Source of the DNA: Candidatus Pacebacteria bacterium CG10_big_fil_rev_8_21_14_0_10_44_11
GTDB taxonomy: Bacteria > Patescibacteriota > Microgenomatia > UBA1400 > PJMF01
Reading direction: 5' to 3'
Length of the DNA stretch: 20,929 nt
NCBI GenBank assembly: GCA_002772705.1
Contig: PFDH01000022.1
Location: 1-20,929 of the forward strand
The notes beneath the pieces are model-generated. The model worked only from the letters and a program-made list of their open reading frames with translations. It did not search any database and was not told where the DNA came from. Each line of letters begins with the position of its first letter. Within the stretch, counting starts at the first letter, position 1. The position numbers and the translations under genes are program-made. Positions 1 through 6,556 of the stretch are shown one piece after another.

Positions 1-199
1 AGGTTGGCCAACCGTCATTGCCATCAAGGTTGCCAAAAACCAAACGAATGTTGTCAATAGCACCAGGTTTTTTTGCCTAGAGTCTGTTTGATAAGTCCCT
101 TTTTTCCTGATGAGTTGAAGGTTGTATATTATAGGTCTAAATAAGTCAAGTTACACCTGGTACCTGATTACATTTTTCGGCCAGAAAAAAGGAGTATCC
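1..199. other. Left-edge region without a supported gene
   Basis: No convincing coding region is visible. It contains a 12-bp perfect palindrome, GGTTGGCCAACC (2-13), several poly-T runs, and AT-rich TATATT/TATAAT-like strings on both strands around 125-133 that could be promoter elements. Two short open stretches run in from the left edge on the + strand and end at stops at 78-80 and 89-91. Neither is long enough to say whether it is the tail of a gene. Confidence 0.4.
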
Positions 200-200
200 A

Positions 201-209
201 TGATACACT
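201..209 (+). promoter_or_regulatory. Extended -10 element for the first Nudix gene
   Basis: TGATACACT fits the extended -10 pattern TGn-TAnnnT. Its end lies 6 nt before the ATG at 216, so a transcript from it would be leaderless or nearly so. No good -35 is seen. The same geometry recurs before other genes in the window, which supports this otherwise weak match. Confidence 0.4.
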
Positions 210-215
210 GGAAAA

Positions 216-731
216 ATGAAACCAAGTCAATACCTTGATGCCAAGTTGTGTTTAACTGCGGCTGGATTGTTGTATCACCAGGAAAAAGTCCTACTGGTCA
301 AACATAAAAAGCTGGGTATTTGGTTGGCTCCGGGCGGGCATCTGGAAGCGGACGAACAGCCTCACCAGGCAGCAGAGCGGGAATTTTGGGAAGAAACGGG
401 GTTGCGGGTCAAGGCAACAGCCTTTAAATCTAGTTTCCAGGCCAATGAGCTTAGCCAATATCTTCCCAATCCATTTCTGACTAATTTACACTGGATGAAT
501 AAGGAGAGTTACACCAGGCGAAAAGCGGAAAAAAAACCATTACCAGGCGTAAAACCCTGCGAGCAACACGTCTGTTTTCTCTATTTGGTGGAAGCGATTT
601 CCGGCCTGGATTATCGCCGAAATATTGAAGAAACTGACGGCATCGGCTGGTTTTCTCAAGCAGAAGTTGCCTTGTTAGAAACAACACCAGACATTAAGTA
701 TGAGGTGAAGTATGGTTTTAGCCTGGTATAA
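216..731 (+). CDS. Nudix hydrolase
   Basis: A 171-residue Nudix hydrolase, a family that cleaves nucleoside diphosphates linked to another moiety, often as house-cleaning. The Nudix box at residues 41-63 is canonical (G-x5-E-x7-REFWEETGL), with the metal-binding REFWEE glutamates in place. The preceding LAPGG is typical of the fold. The substrate cannot be read from the sequence. The gene heads the SUF block and its stop codon overlaps the putative -10 element of sufC. ATG 216 is chosen because the fold begins at about residue 10 and a -10-like element lies just upstream. There is no Shine-Dalgarno at proper distance; the strong AAGGAG at 189-194 instead faces an out-of-frame ATG at 200. Confidence 0.88.
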   Translation: MKPSQYLDAKLCLTAAGLLYHQEKVLLVKHKKLGIWLAPGGHLEADEQPHQAAEREFWEETGLRVKATAFKSSFQANELSQYLPNPFLTNLHWMNKESYTRRKAEKKPLPGVKPCEQHVCFLYLVEAISGLDYRRNIEETDGIGWFSQAEVALLETTPDIKYEVKYGFSLV

Positions 732-732
732 T
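724..732 (+). promoter_or_regulatory. Extended -10 promoter of sufC
   Basis: TGGTATAAT is a perfect extended -10 (TGn-TATAAT). It overlaps the stop codon of the upstream Nudix gene, and its end is 11 nt before the sufC ATG at 744, giving a predicted leader of about 4-5 nt. No -35 hexamer is clear, as is common for extended -10 promoters. SUF genes may therefore be transcribed separately from the first Nudix gene. Confidence 0.55.
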
Positions 733-743
733 TGACTTTCATA

Positions 744-1499
744 ATGAATGTTTTAAAAATTTCTAACCTCAAAGTGAAAACTGCCAATAAAGCAATTTTG
801 CATGGTATTTCTCTTGTGGTCAAACCCAGTGAGATTCACGCCATCATGGGTCCAAATGGCTCTGGCAAGAGCACGTTAGCGCAAACTTTGGCTGGTCATC
901 CGGCCTATCAGGTTACGGCTGGTGAGGTTAGATTAAATGATCTGGATCTCCTCGAATTATCACCCGATCAGCGAGCTCAGAAGGGTCTATTTCTGGCTTT
1001 TCAGTATCCAGTCGAGGTTCCAGGCGTGTCTGTCCAAAACTTCCTAAAACAGGCCTATGAGGCCAGATTTGAGGGCAATCTTGGTAAAAAATTCAAAAAA
1101 GTGATTGAGTTTCGCGCCTATGTATCTAGATTAGCCGAAAATTTTAAGATTAACCCCGAGTTTTTAGCCAGAGGGTTAAACGAAGGTTTTAGCGGTGGCG
1201 AGAAAAAACAGCTGGAAATTTTACAAATGGCGGTATTAGAGCCAAAGTATGCTATTTTAGACGAAACCGACTCTGGCCTGGATATTGACGCCATCAAAAA
1301 AGTCGCAGCTGGAGTCAATCAAATTGTCAAGAACACCCATTGCGGCGTACTGGTCATTACTCACTATCAGCGGATTCTTGACTACATCAAGCCAGATTTT
1401 GTTCATGTTCTGATTGGCGGTAAAATTGTGACCAGTGGTGGACCAGCTTTGGTTGCCCAACTAGAAAAATCAGGTTATACAGATTTACTCGAGGAATAA
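744..1499 (+). CDS. sufC: Fe-S cluster assembly ATPase SufC
   Basis: A 251-residue ABC-type ATPase of the SUF system. SufC binds SufB-SufD and powers de novo Fe-S cluster assembly in the cytoplasm. Walker A GPNGSGKST is at residues 36-44, the Q-loop at AFQYP (about 85-89), the ABC signature FSGGEKKQLE at 149-158, and Walker B with the SufC-typical YAILDETDSGLD at 169-180. Length is normal for the family. The frame stays open to a TTG at 732, but ATG 744 gives the usual SufC N-terminus and lies just after the TGGTATAAT element. It is followed after 3 nt by a second Nudix gene and then sufB, so it is probably in one operon with them. Confidence 0.96.
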   Translation: MNVLKISNLKVKTANKAILHGISLVVKPSEIHAIMGPNGSGKSTLAQTLAGHPAYQVTAGEVRLNDLDLLELSPDQRAQKGLFLAFQYPVEVPGVSVQNFLKQAYEARFEGNLGKKFKKVIEFRAYVSRLAENFKINPEFLARGLNEGFSGGEKKQLEILQMAVLEPKYAILDETDSGLDIDAIKKVAAGVNQIVKNTHCGVLVITHYQRILDYIKPDFVHVLIGGKIVTSGGPALVAQLEKSGYTDLLEE

Positions 1500-1502
1500 T
1501 CT

Positions 1503-2003
1503 ATGCATGAATTAACTGAAAAAGTCAAATTACTCCAAAAATGTGTTGTTTTTTGCCAGGGAAAACTGTTGCTTGTTAAGCGGTCAGAAACAGCAAAAAC
1601 TCGACCTAACTGTTGGGATCTGCCAGGCGGAAATGCGGAGTGGCCAAAAACTGCCACAAACCTTAGCAATCATCATCTGCTTGAAGTCATTCGCGAGGTC
1701 CAAGAAGAAACTGGTCTTAGACTCAAAGCAGCTGATCTGGAATCGTGCTATGTTGGTACTTTTTTTGACACAAAAAATCAAGTTCTGTCAATTATTCTGG
1801 GTTGGTCAACTAAAATAGCCACTTTGCCAGAGGTAAAACTCAGTCCTGAACACACCGAATTTGCCTGGATTTCTGAAAACCAGTTCAAACAGTATGATTT
1901 TGGCTTTGCGGGCAAAAAAAACGGTTTTATCAGGCAAATGATTGAGCAGAGTTTTGAAAAGCTTGATAGTCGTGGACACGGTTACGTCGGCTGCGGTCAC
2001 TAA
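1503..2003 (+). CDS. Nudix hydrolase with an expanded Nudix box
   Basis: A 166-residue Nudix-fold protein lodged between sufC and sufB. The catalytic half of the box, REVQEETGL (residues 64-72), and the preceding LPGG (40-43) are clear. The stretch from the second Gly to REVQEE is about 7 residues longer than the classical G-x5-E-x7-RE spacing, and the box reads as GGNAEWP followed by an insertion. The core metal ligands are kept, so it is likely active, but the substrate is unknown. It starts 3 nt after sufC, and GAGGA inside the end of sufC is at Shine-Dalgarno distance. sufB begins 14 nt after its stop, so the three genes look cotranscribed. Confidence 0.82.
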   Translation: MHELTEKVKLLQKCVVFCQGKLLLVKRSETAKTRPNCWDLPGGNAEWPKTATNLSNHHLLEVIREVQEETGLRLKAADLESCYVGTFFDTKNQVLSIILGWSTKIATLPEVKLSPEHTEFAWISENQFKQYDFGFAGKKNGFIRQMIEQSFEKLDSRGHGYVGCGH

Positions 2004-2017
2004 TTTTCTGATTCATC

Positions 2018-3445
2018 ATGGCAAGATTTGCACAAAAACACACCACTCGTTTTGACCCCCAACTGGCTGAGGAGTACCAACACGGCTATTCATTTTCTAC
2101 AGCTGGCTACGCTCACATCAGCAAGCCAGGTTTATCGGAGGCAGTGGTCAGAGAAATTTCGCATTTAAAAGCAGAGCCAGAGTGGATGCTAAAATTGCGT
2201 CTGGTGGCGCTAAAACAATTTTTGGCTCGGCCAATGCAAAAATGGGGGCCAGATTTGAGCGCGATTAATTTTGACAAAATTCGCTACTATTTACAGGCGA
2301 CTGAGAAGCAGGTTAGCTCTTGGGATGAGGTACCACCAGATGTCAAAGAAACGTTTGACCGCTTGGGTATTCCTCAGGCAGAACGGGCGGTTTTGGCTGG
2401 GGTGAAGGCACAGTATGATTCTTCGGTTGTCTATGGTTCGCTCAAAGAAGTCTTTGCCAAGGATGGAGTGATATTTTTGTCAATGGATGAAGGCCTACGC
2501 CAGTACCCAGATCTGATAAAAGAGTACTTTGGCAAAATTATTCCCAGCGGTGATAACAAATTTTCTGCTTTAAATACGGCGGTTTGGTCTGGAGGCAGTT
2601 TTGTCTACGTGCCAAAAGGGGTAGAGGTTAAGATGCCTTTGCAAACTTATTTTCGAATTAATGCCGAAAATGCCGGTCAGTTTGAGCGAACCTTAATTAT
2701 TGTTGATGAAGGGGCAAAAGTTCACTATTCGGAAGGTTGTACTGCCCCGCAGTTCTCAACTGGTTCGCTTCACTCAGCGGTGGTCGAAATTTTTGTCAAA
2801 AAAGGTGCCCAGTGTCAGTACACCACCATTCAAAATTGGTACAAAAATGTCTTTAATCTGGTCACTAAGCGGGCGTATGTTGAAGAAGAAGGCAAAATGA
2901 TCTGGACCGATTTTAATATGGGCTCAAAAATCACCATCAAGTACCCCAGTTTTATTTTGGCAGGTAAAGGAGCCACCGGGCAAACGCTGAGTATGGCCTT
3001 GGCAGGGGCAGGGCAACACCAGGATACCGGCTCAAAAGCCACGCATTTAGCTCCATACACCAACTCAACTATCATTTCAAAATCAATTAGCAAGGATGGC
3101 GGCCGGACAAGCTACCGGGGGATGGTTAACGTTGGCCCGCACGCCCACGACAGTCATAACACGGTAATTTGTGATGCTCTGCTGCTTGATGGTCAGTCGC
3201 GATCTGATACCTATCCAACCGACCGGATTTTTAACTCCCAGGTAGAAGTTCAACACGAAGCCACAGTGTCTAAAATTGGTGACGACCAATTATTTTATCT
3301 GATGAGTCGAGGGATTACCGAAGAGGATGCTCGCAAGATGATTGTTCATGGGTTTATTGACGGGTTGGTCAAAGAATTGCCGCTGGAGTATGCCATAGAG
3401 ATGAACCGTTTAATTGACCACGAGATGGAAGGCAGCGTTGGCTAA
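2018..3445 (+). CDS. sufB: Fe-S cluster assembly scaffold SufB
   Basis: A full-length 475-residue SufB, the beta-helix scaffold that with SufC and SufD builds nascent Fe-S clusters. EGCTAPQF (Cys241) and VICDALLL (Cys385) match the two conserved SufB cysteines; Cys385 corresponds to E. coli Cys405, which is needed for cluster formation. The C-terminal block VQHEATVSKIGDDQLFYLMS (411-430) is a SufB hallmark. The ATG follows the second Nudix gene by 14 nt with no visible Shine-Dalgarno, and the stop TAA abuts the ATG of sufD with no spacer (TAAATG), suggesting translational coupling. Confidence 0.97.
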   Translation: MARFAQKHTTRFDPQLAEEYQHGYSFSTAGYAHISKPGLSEAVVREISHLKAEPEWMLKLRLVALKQFLARPMQKWGPDLSAINFDKIRYYLQATEKQVSSWDEVPPDVKETFDRLGIPQAERAVLAGVKAQYDSSVVYGSLKEVFAKDGVIFLSMDEGLRQYPDLIKEYFGKIIPSGDNKFSALNTAVWSGGSFVYVPKGVEVKMPLQTYFRINAENAGQFERTLIIVDEGAKVHYSEGCTAPQFSTGSLHSAVVEIFVKKGAQCQYTTIQNWYKNVFNLVTKRAYVEEEGKMIWTDFNMGSKITIKYPSFILAGKGATGQTLSMALAGAGQHQDTGSKATHLAPYTNSTIISKSISKDGGRTSYRGMVNVGPHAHDSHNTVICDALLLDGQSRSDTYPTDRIFNSQVEVQHEATVSKIGDDQLFYLMSRGITEEDARKMIVHGFIDGLVKELPLEYAIEMNRLIDHEMEGSVG

Positions 3446-3940
3446 ATGACCAAAAAAATTATTCTCGATCAGCCAGGTGTAAAGAAAATTTTGCTTGATC
3501 AACCAGGCGAATTTCAGTTGTTCCTAACAGTGCCCGGGGTGGAGGCGGTTGTGTTTGGTGCTTTTCAAACTGTCGACAAAGAGCAAACGGCGGTAAAAGT
3601 GGTTGTTCATCACCAGGCGCCACATACCAAGGCAGTGACCAATTTGCGGGGTGTAGCCGGGGGAAGCTCAAAAATTTCCTTTACTGGCCGAATTATTATT
3701 GATAAAAATTGTGGTGACACCAACTCTTTTTTAACCGAGCGGATTTTGTTACTTTCAGACACTGCCAAAGCCGAGGCAATTCCCGATCTTGAAATTTTGA
3801 CTGATGATGTAAAATGCTCTCACGCCGCTAGTATTAGTAGAATTCCCGAAGCACAATTGTTTTACTTGATGAGCCGCGGGATTTTGCGAAAACGGGCGGA
3901 GGGATTAATCGTTCAAGGCTTTTTAGCTGAAAAGAAATGA
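3446..3940 (+). CDS. sufD: Short SufD-like Fe-S assembly protein
   Basis: A 164-residue SufD homologue, far shorter than the usual 400 or so residues. It keeps the C-terminal beta-helix and tail: DDVKCSHAASISRIPEAQLF (residues 120-139), where His126 corresponds to the E. coli SufD His360 implicated in iron handling, followed by YLMSRGI and an amphipathic end. The N-terminal half of ordinary SufD is missing, with no sign of a frameshift. The first 23 residues hold a tandem 10-residue repeat (KIILDQPG and KILLDQPG; 3455-3484 and 3485-3514). It follows sufB directly, so it most likely still forms the SufB-SufD heterodimer in reduced form. Confidence 0.88.
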   Translation: MTKKIILDQPGVKKILLDQPGEFQLFLTVPGVEAVVFGAFQTVDKEQTAVKVVVHHQAPHTKAVTNLRGVAGGSSKISFTGRIIIDKNCGDTNSFLTERILLLSDTAKAEAIPDLEILTDDVKCSHAASISRIPEAQLFYLMSRGILRKRAEGLIVQGFLAEKK

Positions 3941-3944
3941 AAAA

Positions 3945-4241
3945 ATGGCAATTTTAAGAAAAGAGTCTGGAGAATTAATATGGTTACATCAAGGTATACC
4001 GATTAAAGGTCGGAACCGTTTAGAAAAAAATTCTCCGAAATTGCAAAAATATACCGGTGAGGGTCATTCACGCCAATCGACCAGGCAACTGCAAAGAAAA
4101 TATCGCCCTCAAACCGCTCCAAGAGCGGCTGCTTATGAAACATTCTCATATCGGCATTGGTTAGGTCTTTCAGTCTTACAGGCGGCTTTAGCAAGAGGGG
4201 CAGAAAGAAGATTCCGGCAGGAAAGACAAAAAATTGACTAG
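3945..4241 (+). CDS. Small basic hypothetical protein in the SUF operon
   Basis: A possible 98-residue, Arg/Lys/Gln-rich protein between sufD and sufS, starting 4 nt after sufD. I do not recognise it. It has no membrane segment and no cysteine; residues 50-98 are strongly basic (many RQ, QR and RR pairs). No Shine-Dalgarno is present, but sufB in the same operon lacks one too. Base composition by codon position looks coding. A 6-bp GC-rich hairpin (CCGCTC-caa-GAGCGG, 4114-4128) lies within it. A 63-codon frame on the opposite strand (4003-4194) makes the call less certain. It could be a nucleic-acid-binding accessory protein or simply spacer sequence. Confidence 0.42.
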   Translation: MAILRKESGELIWLHQGIPIKGRNRLEKNSPKLQKYTGEGHSRQSTRQLQRKYRPQTAPRAAAYETFSYRHWLGLSVLQAALARGAERRFRQERQKID

Positions 4242-4263
4242 TAGTTCTTAAGTTGTTGGCTGC

Positions 4264-4296
4264 GTTACAATAGACTTATTCCGTAACAAGTCTAAT
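4264..4296 (+). promoter_or_regulatory. Putative sufS promoter with interleaved inverted repeats
   Basis: A -10-like TCTAAT (4291-4296) ends 6 nt before the sufS ATG. It is embedded in inverted repeats: TAGACTT (4271-4277) with AAGTCTA (4288-4294), interleaved with GTTAC (4264-4268) and GTAAC (4283-4287). A 7-bp perfect dyad overlapping a -10 suggests an operator, but the regulator is unknown. No good -35 is seen. Confidence 0.42.
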
Positions 4297-4302
4297 ATAC
4301 CC

Positions 4303-5559
4303 ATGTTTAATCCAGAGGAACTGAAACAAGATTTTCCCATTTTGTCCCGCCAAATTAATGGTCAGTCATTGGTTTACTTGGACAATGCCGCCACTTCGCA
4401 AAAACCTCAAGTGGTGATTGATGCCATCAGTCACTATTACCAAACCAGCAACGCTAACGTCCACCGAGGAGTGCACGCCCTATCTGACGAGAGTACCAAG
4501 TTGTGGGAGACTAGTCGTGCCACCATTGCCACATTTTTTGGCGCTAATCCAGGGGAATTAATTTTGACTAGAAACACGACCGAAGCAATCAATGGGGTGG
4601 CCTATGGTTGGGCAGATCATCATCTTTCCGCTAGTGACGTTATTTTGACGACGCCAATGGAGCACCACTCAGATCTAGTGGTGTGGCAACAGGTCTGTCA
4701 GCGAACCGGGGCGGAGTTGAGATTTTTGGAGGTTGATGAAACCGGTCGGCTAAAAATAGAACAGCTTGAAGAAATATTTGCTCATTCAGATATCAAGTTG
4801 ATTAGTCTTGGCCTTGTTTCTAATACCTTGGGGACCAGAAACCCAGTTGAAAAAATTGTTAAAATAGCTAGAAAATTACGGCCAGAAGTAAAAATCCTGC
4901 TTGATGGTGCGCAAGCCGCCCCCCATTTGCCACTGGATTTTCATGAGCTAGACTGTGATTTTTTTGCCTTTAGTGGACACAAAATGTTGGGTCCAATGGG
5001 AATCGGTGGACTGTTGGTCAAACAAGATTTGTTAGAAAGCAAAGCCTTCCAGCCCTGGCTTTTTGGTGGTGGCATGATTGCCACGGTGGAACGAGAAAAG
5101 ACTGAATTTGCCGAAGACTTAGCTGACCGGTTTACCGCTGGCACGCCAGATGTAGCCAGCACCGTTGGTTTGGCCGCCGCCTGTAGGTATTTGCAGCAGT
5201 TGGGCATGAAAGAAGTTGCGCAGCACGATCAAGAACTTGTTCAATACGCGCTTGAAAAATTGACACAAATTTCTGAGGTAACTTTAATCGGTCCCGTATA
5301 CGCTCTTCCAGCTCAACCGCTGGATAGAGTTGGCTCGGTGGCGTTCATCTATCAGGGGGTGCACGCCCACGATGTGGCGCAGATTCTAGATAGTCAGGGT
5401 GTGGCGGTCAGAAGCGGTCATCACTGTACCATGCCGCTGCACACGCAGTTTAATTGGCAGGCAACGGTTCGAGCCAGCTTTCAAGTCTATAATTCCCAGG
5501 CTGATATTGACAAGCTTGTTGCTGCCTTGGCCAAAGTCAAAGCAGTTTTTGGAATTTAA
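4303..5559 (+). CDS. sufS: Cysteine desulfurase SufS
   Basis: A 418-residue group II cysteine desulfurase, which takes sulfur from L-cysteine onto an active-site cysteine as persulfide for Fe-S assembly. The PLP-binding lysine is Lys227 in FAFSGHKMLGP, and the persulfide cysteine is Cys375 in SGHHCTMPLH. N-terminal YLDNAATSQKP (25-35) and NTTEAIN (91-97) are also standard. Length is normal. Its own -10-like element lies just upstream, so it may be transcribed apart from sufCBD as well as with it. sufU follows after 2 nt, as in the Gram-positive SUF arrangement where SufU accepts the SufS sulfur. Confidence 0.97.
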   Translation: MFNPEELKQDFPILSRQINGQSLVYLDNAATSQKPQVVIDAISHYYQTSNANVHRGVHALSDESTKLWETSRATIATFFGANPGELILTRNTTEAINGVAYGWADHHLSASDVILTTPMEHHSDLVVWQQVCQRTGAELRFLEVDETGRLKIEQLEEIFAHSDIKLISLGLVSNTLGTRNPVEKIVKIARKLRPEVKILLDGAQAAPHLPLDFHELDCDFFAFSGHKMLGPMGIGGLLVKQDLLESKAFQPWLFGGGMIATVEREKTEFAEDLADRFTAGTPDVASTVGLAAACRYLQQLGMKEVAQHDQELVQYALEKLTQISEVTLIGPVYALPAQPLDRVGSVAFIYQGVHAHDVAQILDSQGVAVRSGHHCTMPLHTQFNWQATVRASFQVYNSQADIDKLVAALAKVKAVFGI

Positions 5560-5561
5560 TC

Positions 5562-5939
5562 ATGTCAGATTTATACCAAGCGGTATTGCTTGATGAACTG
5601 AGGCACCCGCAACATAAACAATCTTTGCCTGATCCAGACTCGGTTGCTCGGGCAGTCAATGTTTCTTGCGGCGATGATTTGACAGTTTACCTCAAGTTCA
5701 GCTCTGACCAAACAATTTTAGACATTGGCTGGCAAGGCAACGGTTGTGCCATCGCTCAGGTCACGATGAGCCTACTTTCAGCCCATATTCAGGGAAAAAG
5801 GGTAAAAGACGTAATGGCGCTGACTCAGTCAGATCTAGAGAGCCTGATCGGGATCAAGCAAATTTCGCTTGGCAGAGTCAAGTGTTTGATGTTAGGCTTG
5901 GAGGCAGTGCAACGCGCAATACAAAAAACCAAAAAATAA
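5562..5939 (+). CDS. sufU: Fe-S assembly sulfur-transfer protein SufU
   Basis: A 125-residue SufU/IscU-fold protein with the ligand set Cys36 and Asp38 (SCGDDL), Cys62 (GNGCAIAQ) and Cys108 (GRVKCLML). In SufU these residues bind zinc, and the protein accepts sulfur from SufS. The third Cys sits in an RVKC motif, as in SufU, and there is no IscU-type His before it. However, the spacing of 46 residues between the second and third cysteines is short like IscU and lacks the extra insertion seen in Bacillus SufU. Its position right after sufS supports SufU. The stop overlaps the next start by one base (TAATG). Confidence 0.9.
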   Translation: MSDLYQAVLLDELRHPQHKQSLPDPDSVARAVNVSCGDDLTVYLKFSSDQTILDIGWQGNGCAIAQVTMSLLSAHIQGKRVKDVMALTQSDLESLIGIKQISLGRVKCLMLGLEAVQRAIQKTKK

Positions 5940-6520
5940 TGCAGATCTTTGTTGGTTCAACTAACCCAGTCAAAATTAACGCCGTTACTCAAGCCGTTGC
6001 CGAAACTTTTCCGACCGCCGTGATCACCAGTCTTGATGTGCCCAGTGGTATTGCTGATCAGCCCCGTTCAGATCAAGAAACCCGTCGTGGGGCTTACAAT
6101 CGAGCTGTGGCGGCAATGCATGATGGCTTTGATCAGTTAAAATTAAAGCAGCCAAAGACCAACAAAAACGCAGAAGTATTGGCAATTGGTTTGGAGGGTG
6201 GTGTATTTGAAATGCCAGATAGTGAACTTTGGTCGACTGTCTGGGCTTGTGTGGTTGATGCTCAAGGCAATACGTTTGAAAGTAATGGTGCCCGGTTCAA
6301 AGTTCCAGACACCATTGCCAAAGCCATCCGGGCTGGTGGTGAAATGGGCCCGGTGGTGAGCAAACTGATGGGTGGCAAAGATATCCGCCGTGGTCAGGGC
6401 GCCATTGGGGTGATTACCAATAACTTTATCGACCGAACCGAAGAGTACAGCGTCATCGCTAAGATGGCGTTGGGATTGTGGTATGGCCAGGATTGGCAAA
6501 AGAATGCTTCAATCAGCTAG
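5939..6520 (+). CDS. Inosine/xanthosine triphosphatase (DUF84, YjjX-like)
   Basis: A 193-residue protein of the DUF84/YjjX family, which hydrolyses non-canonical purine triphosphates such as ITP and XTP and keeps deaminated bases out of DNA and RNA. Family motifs are GSTNPVKINAV (residues 6-16), SGIADQPRSDQETRRGAYNR (36-55) and IGLEGGV (83-89). ATG 5939 overlaps the sufU stop and puts the first motif at the usual position; the frame is open further upstream but only as an overlap with sufU. It is the third nucleotide-cleaning hydrolase beside the SUF genes. Confidence 0.88.
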   Translation: MQIFVGSTNPVKINAVTQAVAETFPTAVITSLDVPSGIADQPRSDQETRRGAYNRAVAAMHDGFDQLKLKQPKTNKNAEVLAIGLEGGVFEMPDSELWSTVWACVVDAQGNTFESNGARFKVPDTIAKAIRAGGEMGPVVSKLMGGKDIRRGQGAIGVITNNFIDRTEEYSVIAKMALGLWYGQDWQKNASIS

Positions 6521-6542
6521 TTAGCATTTCACTAAAACCAGA

Positions 6543-6548
6543 TAGAAT
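6543..6548 (+). promoter_or_regulatory. -10 element of the FNR-family reductase gene
   Basis: TAGAAT (5 of 6 consensus bases) ends 8 nt before the ATG at 6557, so the expected start of transcription is at or very near the start codon. No Shine-Dalgarno is present, consistent with a leaderless mRNA. Confidence 0.5.
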
Positions 6549-6556
6549 AAGAGCGT

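Noticed and set aside
1..80. A protein-like reading on the minus strand (AIDNIRLVFGNLDGNDGW) running off the left edge
   Set aside because: It would need a start to the right, but an in-frame TAG lies about 80 and there is no suitable start codon after it. Joining it to the upstream frame requires a frameshift in an A7 run that I cannot support.
732..743. TTG 732 as sufC start
   Set aside because: It overlaps the TATAAT element, adds residues not typical of SufC, and ATG 744 gives the expected N-terminus.
6143..6499. Minus-strand frame of 118 codons
   Set aside because: It is antisense to the DUF84 triphosphatase gene, whose family motifs are clear.
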